64,000 nt of DNA. It comes from Beroe forskalii (Eukaryota; Ctenophora; Nuda; Beroida; Beroidae). The translations under genes were made by a program, and so were the position numbers. Location: the NCBI GenBank assembly GCA_011033025.1, contig WFMF01000464.1, forward strand, positions 1-64,000, in the 5' to 3' direction. Below the pieces are notes generated by a model. The model was not told the DNA's origin, ran no database searches, and saw only the letters and a program-made list of their open reading frames with translations. Shown piece by piece: positions 10,901 through 23,323 of this stretch. Numbering within the stretch: the stretch's first letter is position 1; every line of letters starts with the position of its first letter.

Positions 10901-11127
10901 CTGATACAGCGCTAGTCTGTTAGGTTGCACATTGTTCTTATACTCCAAGAGCATAAGAAAGTTGGCAGCCTACTTGTTGCTTCTTAGTCTTAACGCACCA
11001 TCGCTGTAGTATTAGCAAGCTAATCTACAGACTACGGCCTCGGGAGCAGCAACGAAGCTCCGTTCCAGGGAATCTCACCAATGTTCTGATTTAACGGTAT
11101 GGTGCCCGAATCATCAGAACCTGGTGA

Positions 11128-11278
11128 CCGTGGTGTTTCCACATAAAAGACGGCGCGCACTCAGTGCGCGCCACTGAGTGCACGCCATTCCCACCTTGGA
11201 GATTTAATAGTGGGAATGGCGCGCACTCAGTGGCGCGCACTCAGTGCGCGCTGTTTTTATCATGTGGAAACACCACGG
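11128..11278. mobile_element. Near-perfect 68-bp inverted repeat (fold-back element)
   Basis: The left arm starts CCGTGGTGTTTCCACAT and the right arm ends with its exact complement. The arms continue inwards through GGCGCGCACTCAGTGCGCGC-type sequence and CCATTCCCAC, leaving a loop of only about 15 bp. Paired length is close to 68 bp with a few mismatches and a small gap. The arms are themselves built of nested palindromes (GCGCGCACTCAGTGCGCGC). No clear target duplication was seen. Confidence 0.85.
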
Positions 11279-11279
11279 A

Positions 11280-12450
11280 GATAAGCCATATAAAAACTTG
11301 TAGTATATGTTAATGTATAGAAATAATTGAATTAACAGTGATTTGAGAGTTGAATGGTTGGATTGATAATGTTTAGTTTGTTTTCAAATACTCTCAAGGA
11401 GCGGGCAGTCAGCCTGGTGGTTCTGAAATGTGTACCAGAATGTGTTGTCGTACGATGTATGACCCGCTGACGCCAGCCGCGGCGCTGATTCTCGAGAGGG
11501 TCTGTCAATGCCAGACAATAGAATGTGTGAATGACAATGCCTCTAGCTGGCGTCAGTGCGGTGTGGCTGTAGTAAAAAAGATGGGTGTGTAGTGGTTAGG
11601 TTCTGTTATGGGGGATTTATTGGTCGTGCTTCTGGAAGGCCTATTACCACTTAACATTTATCATTGGGCTTTAAGTTCTCAGGGTACTAACGTAACAAAA
11701 TGGACTCAATATGGGGAGATTTAAGACGTATCAAAACTGCCGGTGCTGGACAATAATTTACTAAATAAATAAGGTTCAAGGTTAGCTTAAATTAAGATAT
11801 TTTGCGGTAGAGAAACTATGGACTCTTAATCTTAAGGTGCTTAAGGTTCGGCCACGTGAACTTACACTTGAACGGGAAGAAAGCTGTCCTACGATTACCT
11901 GCATTGCCCTCACCCCTTTTCCTTTGTAGTTTTAAAGAAGCAATGAACAAAGAGAAGCAACCATATGAACACTAAGAAAGGTTTGAAAAGGGTTTTGAAA
12001 AGTCTTTTTCTTTTGGTGTCTTCATTTTGACAGTATAAAGAGTAAAGAACAAATAAAATAGAATTATAAGTACATTTAACATTAGCAATTGGATAAAAAG
12101 TCTGTTTGACAATAACGTAAAACTAAAATTATGTAATGCACCATTACGTAATTTAAACATCAATTATTCACTAAGAAGGGGTATTATACTATAATGAATA
12201 AGAATTAATTATGGACTAGGAATTATGAACTGGGATAGTTAATTACGGACTACCAGCCTTGTCATCCTTACTAAATTGGAATTAGGACTACTAGTGACAA
12301 ATGTGCATAATTTTCATTACGCCTTAAAATAAGTGACAATGATAAAATAAAATGTGCTGAAAAGATAAAATGTGCGTAATTTACATTATGCCTTATAATG
12401 GTCACATCTTATTGGAACTTACAAATTAAATAACAGGACTTAAATAATAT
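11280..12450. other. Anonymous AT-rich and repeat DNA
   Basis: No gene seen. About 11449-11580 is a second copy of the 9232-9300 repeat; its inner segment (CTCGAGAGGGTCTGTCAATG) resembles 18980-19020 and 29553-29580. The rest is AT-rich sequence flanking the 3' end of the Penelope element. Confidence 0.45.
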
Positions 12451-15400
12451 ACTTTGTCACTGTCAATTGCCAGGTTTCACAACACTTTAATGAGACACAC
12501 GAGCTGATTGTTAAATAGCAAAGTACTTTCAGAACATCATCAGTGCTACAATCATATTTGAGGCCCCCATTGCCTATCGAAATGTCAAAAGTTAGTGTGT
12601 TATCAGAAAAAACATATTATACTGTAAAGTCAATTAATAAGTTAATTTAAATTGAAATAAATGAAAAAAGACATTGAGCTACTAGATATACAAGTACCTA
12701 TGAATACATAAACAGGGAGGGGGGGTTATCAATTAATTTAAAAAATGTGCCCTGAAAATGAAAATCGTTACAACAACTACCTATCAAAATTCAAAGCAAT
12801 TAGTTAAACCTATTGGGTTGGACACATTTAAGCCATATGGTCTCAATGTATTGAATTTGTTAATGAAAAATTGTTCAGATTTAGTAATGTTCTCCTGCTC
12901 TACATGTCTTATAATAAAAAACTTATAAATTCTGTTGAATCCGGCCTTGGTCTGTATATTGTGCTCCATGGCATGTGCTGCTAAAGTGTTTTCGTCAGTA
13001 ATCTCCCAGTGCTGCTGGTATTATTTAGTGTGTTTCTATGCTCACTAATTCTGGACCTTAGGGGCTGCACAGTTTTTCCTATGTATCCTTTTAGGCATTC
13101 AGTGCACTGGGCTCCATAGATAATGTTAAATGCATTACAATCACCACCAGCACAAGTGTATGATATGTTTTCTATTGTGAGGACCGATTCCTCAGACATT
13201 AAATTACAAGCTTCACAAGGTCGGCCCCGCTTGTTGCTATTGGGTGCTGTACATCTGGTGACCAAACCACGGCCAGGATTCAAACAGATGGAACGTTGGC
13301 TAAACAATAGGTCACGCAAGTTTGGAGCTCGTCGAGCCACAACTCCCATGATGGGTTCCCTCAGGTCCTTGAATAATGGCGATGAAACGAGAGAACTGTT
13401 GACCTTTGTTACAATTTTCCGCACATCGTCATAACCCGGACCAAATGTTGTGATCCAACCAACCCCAAACTTGCGATCGTCAAGAGGTTCAATCTTACAT
13501 TTATATTCTACATTTCTTTCCATTTTAAGCACATCTGTGCTGACACTCTCAAGAAGCCAATTAGGATAGTCTGAGTCTCTGAAGAAAGTTATCATTTCCT
13601 TGATTCTGAATTCAAGTACTGAAAAGTCTTTAATAGTTCTCCTTAATCTGATAAATTGGCTATAGACAACTGATCGAAACACATGAGGAGGATGGGCACT
13701 GTTAAAATTAAGATAACGATGGGCATCAGTCTCTTTATAGTATATATCGGTGTCAAGCTCTGTTTCGAGAAATCTATATCTAACATCTAAAATTCAATAA
13801 ATTCAGAGCTTTTCCTAACATTGAAAGTCAATCTCAAGTTGTACTCATTATCCAAAATTTTATAAATTTTACTGAACCATCTGAAAAATCAATGGGTCTA
13901 CCCAGCCATCCACCAGTCCCATCATCTATGAATCTGAACATGAACAACAACTGCCTAGGCCATTTGGAGTAAATGACCTGCTTGAATGACCAATACACAG
14001 TGATGTTGGCAACATACACACACAGTTTACCTCCAGTGGCGACGCCGCCCGTTGAGTGGTGCCATCTGCCCTGATATAGCCCAACCGCAGAATCGAGTGA
14101 CAGGTTGACACTGGTTATGAGCCAGTCAATGAGTTCTTGTGACCAATTAGGCCTGGTTACTGTAATGGCATCTCTTAGCGCTAGTTCTACATGATCTCTC
14201 TTCAGTGAGTCATATAGTGCTTCAATGTCCAAATTGAATAACAAAACATTTGGTGTTACTGTTCCTGACTTATCTAGGTTGTCGAGCTTCTGTAAAAACA
14301 TTGTGGAGTCTTGCAAAAGGTCCGCACAATATTCTACTTGCAGGTCATTCAGGAAGTTAGTTGCAATGTATTTGTCAGCTCTGGATGTTGGGCTCCTACT
14401 GAGGTCAGTAACCAGCCTATAAGGTAGTTCTACTCCAGGTATCAACTCGTCTATCTCCAATTTGTGGACTTTTGGGTACACATTGAAGAAGGGGGTTCCG
14501 GGTTTGAATACGTCAAGGGTGCTGGGTTTTCCAGTCTGAGATGTAACCATGCTTTCAGTTATGCCCACTGTTTTTTGGCATGATCCAAGGGGATGATATT
14601 CATTTTGACAGCTGACACCCAATGATTTCTCAATGAACTCATTATTTTGGGCATAGGGTTGCTAGTTCCAATATCAGTGAAGATTTTGGGATCTGATAGT
14701 TTTCTCTTGATCATTTGGGAAACTATGTCTTTAGTAAGCAAGACCTTTGCTCCACCTTTATCTGCCTTCAACACTACTAAATCACCCTCCTTTGTGTTAC
14801 TCTGTAGCCATTTATAACCAATCATCTCCTCCCTTGATAGATTACCTTTCTGCTTCTCTGGTCTTATTGTATCAGCCATATTGCTAATGCCTTCTAAGGC
14901 TGTTCTAACCAAAGGGTCATTGTGTTCGTTTGGTGGTATGCTACACACCCCTCTATACAGCAATTCAGTTGGCACTGTTAACTGTATACCATCCTCCTTT
15001 TCCTCTACTACCTCATTCAATGTTTCCTCTGCATTTGAGATCATCTTTTTTCTTTGGTTAGCTAGGCGTTCAAGTTTATTTCTGGCATTAGCTGCATCTA
15101 GTCTGAACTGAAATGGATTAAACTTTGGACTTATCACAAAACCCTCAACAGTTTAAGCCAATACTACCAAAGCTGCATCAGGCACATCCATCACATCAGG
15201 AGGTATCAGGTTGAACACTAAATTCTTTTCCTTTACTTGTGTTATCCTTCTTTCTAGTTTTTTCCTCCTTCTTCTATCACGTTTTTTACGATTTCTCAAT
15301 TTCTTGATGTTGTGCTGTTTGTTTTTCTGGGCTACTCTCCGTGCTATGACCTCTTGACCTTTAGCAGGCCAATGTTTAAATTTTGTTTGTGAGCAATGGG

Positions 15401-15500
15401 CTAACCAATCCAGCTTCTTCTTCAGCGATTTTGCATGTTGATTGAGGTCTGACCAGTTTGGCTCTCGATACAAATGCCATTCCTCATGGGGAACTGAATC
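12451..15500 (-). mobile_element. Penelope-like element, nearly full coding length, damaged
   Basis: A retroelement with a Penelope-type reverse transcriptase followed by a GIY-YIG endonuclease. The 3' end (12451) is fixed by comparison with two other copies; the 5' end is uncertain. Coding sequence runs 15473 to 12784. A very basic N-terminal region (NRKKRDRRRRKKLERRI) leads to LKADKGGAKVLL, the fingers motif YPKVHK, the catalytic LFNLDIEALYD and FIDDG, then a Cys-rich linker and GIY-YIG. About 330 bp of untranslated sequence follows the stop. Confidence 0.9.
12784..15473 (-). pseudogene. Penelope reverse transcriptase/GIY-YIG polyprotein, broken
   Basis: Reads in order 15473-15153, one in-frame TAA, 15150-14559, a frameshift near 14560-14620, 14622-13834 (RT palm, with FNLDIEALYD and FIDDG), a further break, 13682-12981 (Cys-rich linker, then NIIYGAQCTECLKGYIGKT carrying the GIY and YIG motifs, with RSRISEHR as the catalytic-arginine region), a one-base loss near 12990-13010 and 12969-12784 (C-terminus ending NPIGLTNCFEF). 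The 53.1-54.1 kb copy lacks the break near 13000, so that one is private to this copy and recent. Few lesions suggest a young insertion. Confidence 0.9.
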
Positions 15501-18500
15501 AAACTCAGATTCAAAACTACTTAGCCATTAGACCTGAAGCTATCATAAGAAAAGTAAATAATATGGGTCTCGGACTGAAATGCTATGAGCAAGGATTCCA
15601 CCTTAGACGGGACATCCTTACAACCTGAATGAAGTGGGTTTCGCCTTAGACGACACGCCCACATCAACAGAAAACGTAACCAAAACAAGACCATCAAACA
15701 CTACGAATTTTGCCGTGTTATGAACCAGGTCACGTGACACACGCTGCGCATTACTTTGTAACGCACCGATCACCACTCATATCATGGTGTTGTATTACTG
15801 CGTGCTTTTCCATGTCATCAAATTTAACACTTTGTGCGGTGCCCTGATAATGACATCAGCTGCAGTAGCCCGACAGAAACCTTGGAGCGCATGACGGAAG
15901 TGCACTTTGGCGACCTTGGGAACCATGTGGATAGCAATCCACAGGAAACAGCCAATGAAACTGAGCAGCTGTGGAGCCTCGATCACATATTCTCTGAGAA
16001 TAGAGTGAAAAGGGCACTGCAGGAGTTCAGTCCTCTATCGGCGGCAGGTCCGGACGGGATACGGCCTATCATGCTTCAGAAGGGTTGGGGCAGTATTAGC
16101 GACGCTTTCATTAGCATTGCTAGAGCAAGCTACCAATTGGGGCACTCCCGAAACATGGAGGAACTCCAGTGGTATCTTTCTGCCAAAACCTGGGAAGGAT
16201 GATTACCAGAATCCCAAGTCCTTCAGGACAATCACTTTGTCACCCGTCATCCTTAAGTGGATGGAGCGGGTGATACTGTGGCATATGGAAGCGGATCTCA
16301 AGATTTACGAGAGGCTCAGCAAGAAACAATTTGGTTTCAAGCGGGGCCACTCGACAACGTCGCTATCCACAAACTAGTCAGGAAAATCGAGATGACACTC
16401 CTTAACAAAGGAATGGCACTCGAACTTTCCTAGACATAGAAGGAGCGTTCGACAACGTGTCGTTTGACTCCATAGGCAATGCCCTATCCAAGAACTGCAA
16501 ATCACAGGGTGTGAACAGATGGATCATGTCAATGATCCGCTGCCGGCACACCACAGTCGAATTGCAGGGAAAGGAGAAAGTCATAGCCATACTACGCGGG
16601 TGTCCCCAGGGGGGGATTCTATCCCCATTCCTATGGAACCTCGTCATAAACGACCTTCTAGAGTACACAAGGGATAAGATTCCATGCGACCTGCAAGGGT
16701 TCGCGGATGACATCTCCCTGGTCTCTGTGGTCACCACCCCCCAAAAACCAGCAGGTTGTAACATCCAAGGCTTTGATGCGGATACCTTGAGAGGTAACGA
16801 AAAAAAGTCTTAACAGTATCAACCAGTGGTGCAAATCACACGGGCTTACCTTGAGCCACGTGAAGACACACTGCGTCATGTTCACTAACAGGAGGAACTG
16901 GTCATTCACCAGGCCCTGAAAGTGGATGGCGTAGAGATAGAAAATGCGAACGACCACGAAATTCCTGGGTATCACTCTTGACTCGAAACTTTCGTGGAAC
17001 GATCACATTGACCACGCATGCAAGAAGTCCAAAGCCTTGCTGATGCAGTGTAGGAAAGCGGTGGGACCCACCTGGGGCCTTAGTCCGACTACCATGCGCT
17101 GGGTCTCACGGTGATGGTCAGACCGATACTCACGTACGGATCGACCATCTGGATTACTGGCATGCAGAAACAACACAACCAGAAACTGCTTACGGGGGTA
17201 CAGAGGTTGGCAAATGTTCTATTAACAGGGAGCCATGCCCTCGACACCCAACACAGCACTGGATGTGATCACGGGCATGCCCCCAATAACTTTGTGGATT
17301 AACGAAAAGTGCGCAGCGAGGGGAGGCCTTATACGGTTGAAGACCAATGGTCACTGGTGTCTTCCGCCGCCTGGGAAACCCTCGATCCGCATCGCTAGCC
17401 ACATAGACACTAACGAAGCTCCTCAGGGCACTGCCCAGAGACGTAGCCTCCCTCGGAACACGATCCAATGCGCCAATTCTTAGTATTGACCAGCGGTTCA
17501 CCGTGCGCTTCCCTCGAGGGGCAGTATGGAGGTGACCCCGGGAGGAAGGTAACTACGATGTGTGTGTTACACTGATGGATCTAGAATTAACGACCAATCA
17601 GGAGCAGGGTGGTGATACGCTGGGAGGGCCACATTTGGCCCACCTGAATCACAGTGAACCTTACCACCTGGGTAAACACAGTACAGTGTTCCAAGCGGAA
17701 GTCTTTGCAGTCGCAAAGACAGCCCGAAATCTTACAGGAACACGCACTGAAGGACAGCAAGATCTTGATAAACTGTGACAGTAAATCTGCTATCCATGCG
17801 ATTAACAGCACGATTATCAAGAACAAGATGCCCTCAGGGCCAAAAACTCCCTCAACGCACTGGGCCAATCCAATGACGTAACACTCAGCTGGATACCGGC
17901 CCATAGTGGTTTTGAAGGAAAGCGAGTTGGCCGACCTTACGGCGAAAGCTGGGTTTAGGCCAATGAAAACAACAGCGCCACCAGTGTCTTATTTCCTATT
18001 CCGCGTAACGTCTGTTACGCGGCTCTTAGAGGAAGAGCGCTTGAGGTCTGGACCAGCTCCTTCAAGGCTGACCCTCCCAGAATGTTCGGCATTATGTGAG
18101 GGACAGATTGCTAAGGAGCTGCGCAGCATGGGTAGAAGGGACCTGAGAGTGGCCACTCAACTTCTGACTGGCCACGCAGCCCTAAACTACCACCTCAAGA
18201 AACTGAACCCCGCTGTGAATACAACTTGTCCACTCTGCTTGAGTGAAGAAGAGACGGTGTCACACTTCCTCGGAATGTGCCCTGCCCTGGGCAGTGTTAG
18301 GGGCGGAGTTTTTCGGGTACCTACTACTGCTCAGGGACCGACATCTTCGACAAGTTCAAGATAAACAGGATTGTTAGCTACGCTCATAGGACTGGGCGAC
18401 TGGAACCTAGAAAAGCCGACAACGATCCTGCAGCAAACTAACCTTGGGATTCTCCTGGACTTGCAACAGGAAGATCCAGTTTACAGGGCACCACGGGTCC

Positions 18501-18960
18501 TGACCCGAGTTAGGACCCGACGGCACCCCGGATCACCAACACTGGGCAGGGAACTCTTCCGCAACCATGTTGGCCTCACCAAGATGCCCGGCATCTTGGT
18601 CCTCCTGGGAGGTACGGGACTCGTTCCCATCCACAGTAGCCCTAGCAACAGGGACCTTCCTGCGGGAGGTCCTGTGCTAGGGACTCTGTTTGGATCTCTC
18701 GTGGATCCATCCCCCGTTTAGTAGTAGTAGCCTGTAATGTTCCATGGCCCTATCTGCACACAATACTGCTCTCAGAAGCCTGGAGACAGAAGATATGATA
18801 TTTGTAGGAGACCACAGGTCTCCCACACTCTCTTATCTGCAAGAACAAGTAAAGGCAGGCATTAGCTAAGGTACCATTGCTTGGGGTAGTCTTGATATAA
18901 TATGAGTGTGACCTTGCGGTATCAAGTGACTTCTGGCCTTTCATTGGGACCTAGGGAGAC
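15501..18960 (+). mobile_element. Non-LTR retrotransposon with RNase H (I/Jockey-like), decayed
   Basis: Decayed LINE lying immediately beside the Penelope element. Fragments in order: RT fingers with AAGPDGIRPIM (16050) and FLPKPGKDDYQNPKSFR (16177), palm A LDIEGAFDNVS (about 16431), RGCPQGGILSPFLWN (16595), catalytic FADDISLV (16698), thumb FLGITLDSKLSWNDHI (about 16965). An RNase H domain follows with CYTDGSRINDQSGAG (17568) and INCDSKSAIHAIN (17767), then WIPAHSGFEGNELAD (17890). A C-terminal CPLCLSEEETVSHFLGMCP (18229) zinc-knuckle-like motif closes it. At least six frameshifts separate these. No endonuclease domain is visible upstream, so it is probably 5'-truncated. Both ends are approximate. 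Confidence 0.85.
15834..18721 (+). pseudogene. RT-RNase H polyprotein remnant
   Basis: Frames covering 15834-16202, 16117-16377, 16457-16813, about 16940-17300, 17560-17900 and 17906-18364 each carry part of one reverse transcriptase/RNase H polyprotein, but no frame continues through. The catalytic FADD and the RNase H aspartates are still legible. GC content is clearly higher than in flanking DNA, which suggests a base composition of its own. Confidence 0.8.
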
Positions 18961-19079
18961 CATGGGTATCCCACAGTGGCGTTGATCCTCGAAAGGGCCT
19001 GTCAACGTCAGACAAAATATTATAAAATACGGACGGATTGATCATTGAAGTTTAAAGGAGATGAGGCGAGGGGCCTTCC

Positions 19080-19770
19080 ATAAATAACGTCCGCAACGAG
19101 GGGGAGGGGAGAATTTTGCTAAACACGTATATCCCTGTTTGCCGCCGCGCGCCTCCCCAGCACCCGTGGGGGAAGCGCGCCGCGCGGCGCGTACACACAC
19201 CTATGCGGGCTTAGGAATGAGTTGCCAAACACATATACCCCTGTTATCGTCGCGTTCCCCTAACCAGGGGTTGGAGCAAGGCACGGCGCGCGCGTAAAAC
19301 TAGGGATCTGGTTAAAGCAAATCGTCGCGCGGCGCGCTTCCTCAGAAGCGCGCGGCGCGTACACACCAATGCGGGCTTCCTTTTTAGAAAAGGAATTGCT
19401 AAACGCGTATATCCCTGTTATATTCGCGCGGCGCGTACACACACCTATGCGTTGCTAAACACGTATATCCCTGTGTGGCTCGCGCGGCGCGCTGCTCGTA
19501 GGGAAGCGCGCGGCGCGTACACACACCTATGCGGGCTTAGGAAACCTATGCGGGCTTAGGAAATAAAGGAAGGAGAATCTGGCAAATGCGGAAATTTGCA
19601 GACATAGTACCCTACCCTTGCAGGCCTTGCACACGCGGCACGACATTCCACATTTGGACGTCACTTTGGGCCTTCCGCTAAGTTTGCCCTAACCAAGACC
19701 CTGGTTTCGCGCACGGAGTGCGCGGCGCGGCAAGCGTTTCGCGACACCCCTGGTTAGGGGAACCGCTAGG
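19080..19770. repeat. GC-rich mosaic of short recurring modules
   Basis: At least four copies of AAACACGTATATCCCTGT or close variants (19121, 19211, 19393, 19454), alternating with GCGCGGCGCG words and CCTATGCGGGCTTAGGAA (19200, 19530, 19547). It ends in a palindromic block 19686-19762 built from CCCTAACCA and its complement around CGCGCGGCGCGG. The same modules appear inverted at 28330-29040 and in part at 9000-9260. No coding potential. Confidence 0.8.
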
Positions 19771-19898
19771 TGTGATCAACCCCATGTCAGAGGAAATAGA
19801 CAGGCAACGTCTCACGTCTGTCGAGGATGGCCCCTAACTGATACAAGAGAATTGTAATCAGAACCTTTCAAAAATCATGTGTTTGAGTTGTTGTTGCA

Positions 19899-20799
19899 AT
19901 GGATCATGCTGATGATAATGTGGACTTGTGGGATAAGTGGATAAAGAGAAAACTAAAGATTTTGAGTTGTCCTAGTACCAAGGAGTTGACTGTTAACCAC
20001 TGTGAATCAATTGGAAAGGATAAACTTGCTGCAATGCTTTGTCAAGCTTTTGTCCATATATCAGATATGCACCGTACTGTTCGAGGGTTGAGGAAGAGAA
20101 TCATAATATGCAGGTAAAGCATGATGAGTCACTGAAGACTTCTCCTTCAGCCAAATCTCTGATGAGATGGTTGTGCTGCAAAGGAAGCTTATTGAGTCTC
20201 AGGAGAATGTGGTACAGCTTCAGAAGCAGTTGCTGGAGTCTAAAGATAAACAGTTGTGTGCAGTAACATCATGTGTGAAGTCATCTGTCCAGGAAACAGT
20301 CAAAGAGGAGTTCAAGAGCTACAGCTCTGTTGTGAAGTCAGGACTGCAGGAGCAGACATCAGTGACACCAGCCAGCATTGTGTCTGTTGTTAAGAAAGTT
20401 GTAGAGGAGGAGGACAGGAGCCGAAACATCATGGTATTTGGTCTGGCAGAGGAGGACAAGGAGGACCTCGATGAGAAGATATATAGCATCATGGAAGTAA
20501 TTGGAGAAAAACCAAATATGGAGGTGTTTAGAGTGGGCAAGGCTAAGGACAGTAGACCACGCCCTGTCAAGGTTGCCTTGACCAGTTCCTTGATTGTTTC
20601 AAAGGTCATTGCTAAATCTCCCCTACTCAATGAGAAGGACAAGTATAAGAGTGTTTTCCTGTCTCCCGACAGGTCCCACGATCAGAGGCTTGCACACAGG
20701 AATCTTGTTGCAGAGTTGAAGAGGAAGAAGGCTGATGAGCCTAACAAGCGACATTTCATCAGAAGTGGAATTGTAAACAGTGTCGAGAAGACTGTGTGA
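19899..20799 (+). pseudogene. LINE ORF1 protein remnant with RRM-like domain
   Basis: The first part (19899-20117, MDHADDNVDLWDKWIKRKLK) is frameshifted near 20095 into the second (20167-20799). The second has a coiled-coil-like stretch (LIESQENVVQLQKQLLESKD) and then RNIMVFGLAEEDKEDLDEKI, KVALTSSLIVSKVIAKS and FLSPDRSHDQRLAHRNLVAE. This is the nucleic-acid-binding fold seen in many LINE ORF1 proteins and close in pattern to the copy at 61336-62338. It ends in a stop at 20799. Confidence 0.75.
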
Positions 20800-21837
20800 C
20801 AGAGTTAATGACAGTACGCCATCAACATACTGTCAAGTTTTGAATAGCAGACTGTTATGCATATGGATCTTTGTATATATGGGTGTTTTTTAACAACTTA
20901 GATGAACAATACTTATGTCTTATAGTTAAATATTTTGAGTACCTTGTTTAGGGTACATGCTAAAATGATAAAGTGTGATGAAAGAATTTTCTGACTAATT
21001 GAGTTGCTTTATGGCAAAATCTTTACATTACATTACATTACATCATGTGATTGTTGTCGTCAGCTGGAGTGAAGGATGGAGTGATGTTTCAATATGAGTG
21101 ATTGAGTGGTGTCAAGGGAGGGTGAAGGGTGGCAGGTGGGTGGCAGCAGTGATGAGAAAATCAAAACATCAAACATAAAAATTATAAAAATACAAAAATT
21201 ATAACAAGACAAGAAGTGGTGTCAGTAGTTGGAGAAGTGGATTCCTGAGTCTCTGGGTTTGAATATAGTGGCGATCCTAGGGAGAATAGGATTCCAGAGG
21301 GGACTGCATTTGGGGGTGCTGTCTGTCCAGTTCAAGTGTTCAGTGTAGGTTTCCTTGTTGAGATGGCAGCCTGTTCAGTGAGGTCTAGGTGGGAGCGGGA
21401 GGGGAAGGCTTTGAGGATGTGGATGTTTCCCAAACATAAAAATGGTGCTTAGTTTCTGGGTTAGATTGAAAGCTCTGTTTTTCACTGCAATCTTACTTAA
21501 ACCAGAAGACTTCTCTACTCCTTGTTTCAGTGTAAATTTTTTAAACCCTGGCCCATGGCCAGTCAGTTATCAACCAAGCAGTCCATTCCAAAAAAAATGA
21601 AAAGAAGTGTCAGCATCTGGTTAGATGAGTGATCAATCACATCTTACATTTATTGTATGTTATATGTGTATGTTATAAGTGTTTGTTATTAACTGACAGT
21701 GCTTTTCTTCACTTTAACTTATTTAATTGATTTAAATTTTACCTATTTCTATTCATAATGCTAAGTGCACTGTCAAAGCTATTTTTGAAAATTTTGTTTT
21801 CGTGGCACAGCTGTGCATTGAAATAAGTTGATATGCC

Positions 21838-21862
21838 AAATAAATAAATAAATAAATAAATG
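21838..21862. repeat. (TAAA)n simple repeat
   Basis: Uninterrupted AAATAAATAAAT run at the 3' end of the ORF1-bearing LINE remnant, best read as its retroposition tail. Confidence 0.85.
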
Positions 21863-22063
21863 AATCTAAATGGCAGAGCCAGCCTCTTGTTGTAGGCAAA
21901 AAGAACCATACTTGATTAATGTCAAATTCTCATGGGGATCATGTCAAAAAACCAACACTAATAAGTTAATATGTTAATAAATTAGATAAAAATAATAAGT
22001 TAAGAAAATAAAGTAAACAAATTAAGTTTAATAACTTAAGTATAATAATTTAAGACCCCCATT

Positions 22064-23323
22064 TCAGCATTTAGCAACATAACAGTCATCTCCATTACTT
22101 TTATTACAAATATCAACTACCATATTTCTGAAGCATTTCTTATCAGAAGATTCTGCTGAGAACAAGAATATGAGTTTATAATAGTGTTTGTCAATGTTTC
22201 CAAGACATTTGAACAACTTGTCTCTTTGGTTGCCATGAAACTTTGGGCAGGTAAATAACTTGTGTTCAGGGTCATCATTTCCAGAACTGCAATCAATACA
22301 TATATCAGGTAAACTTTCAAATTTGGACCTGAAAGCCATGAATCGTGATCCTTGTCCATGTAAAAAGTCTATAGCATTTGTGTCATCAGTCCTGTGACTT
22401 TCTCTGAGGAACATAAAACCTTCCATCGAATTTCTTGTCTTGACCAGTTCCTTGAATTTAGCTGGGTCAGCAGCTATTGAAAGCTTCCCAAGGCTATCAG
22501 TATTATTCAGCAGTTGCAAGTCCCATTGCTTACACAGATAGTCTAACATGTCATTCTGAGTATAAATCAATGACTTGGGTTCCCTATCCAAAAGTGATAT
22601 TGAATGGACTCGTCCATGATTAGAGCTTCCATTGTGGCTGTCCTGGTGTATGAGATATCTTTTCACAGCCGTGATTTGGGAATAGAAAGGATGGTCAGGT
22701 CTTCCTTCGAGCTGGAGGATGGTTGCTCTTACATCATCATCTTGAACAAGGCTTTTTAAAAGAAATTTTGTAGTCATTGTTTCAAAGGTCAAGTCAAGGG
22801 GTGCTATACCAAATAAGACATGAAGCAGTTGAGCAGGAGGATAGAATTGGGACCCACTTATTCTGAAGAGAACTTTATACATGAAATCTTTGAACAGCTG
22901 AATATTTCCTTTAAGCCAAATGGGAGAAGCATAAAGAAGTGTACTGAGCACTGATGTTTTGAACAGTAAGACCAATGAAGAACAATTTAATCCTCTTTTC
23001 CGAGTTGTATAGTCACTCAGATGGTGCCATTTAAACCAACAGGATTTAAGAACATATCTCGAGTGTTTTTCAAAGCTCAACTCTTCATCAATATAAATTC
23101 CCAGAACTTTGCTATGATTGACATACTGGATTTCTTGACCACTGATTATCAGTTTTGGAACCACAGTAGACTGGCTATCATGACTTTTTAATATCACTGC
23201 TTCTGTTTTGTCCTTGTTGCAATTAATCACTAACTGCCACTGGTAACACCATTGGTCCAATGCTCTGCAGACATGATATTGCATAACCTGATAACATCTG
23301 TATGTGGAGGGTGCATTAACCAT
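22064..23323 (-). pseudogene. Reverse transcriptase C-terminal portion
   Basis: A 419-residue open frame from the connection of the palm to the end of the polyprotein. It includes CNKDKTEAVILKS and GIYIDEELSFEKHSRYVLKS, both typical of the RT thumb in Jockey/CR1-like elements, and the Cys/His motif C-x2-C-x8-H-x4-C (CIDCSSGNDDPEHKLFTC). The frame overlaps the YADDG-containing frame at 23484-23230 by about 90 bases in a different phase, so a frameshift separates them. Confidence 0.8.

Larger units (their letters stand above)
19840..21862 (+). mobile_element. LINE remnant with ORF1 only
   Basis: An ORF1-like gene (from 19899) followed by about 1 kb of non-coding sequence ending in a (TAAA)n tract at 21838-21862, a tail typical of several LINE groups. 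No reverse transcriptase follows on this strand. Either the element lost its ORF2, or it is an internally deleted derivative. The start is approximate. Confidence 0.65.

Noticed and set aside
19118..19490. Homing-endonuclease-like target sites (AACAGGG words)
   Set aside because: The ATATCCCTGTT core only partly resembles the known site and belongs to a repeated module; no endonuclease gene of that type is present.
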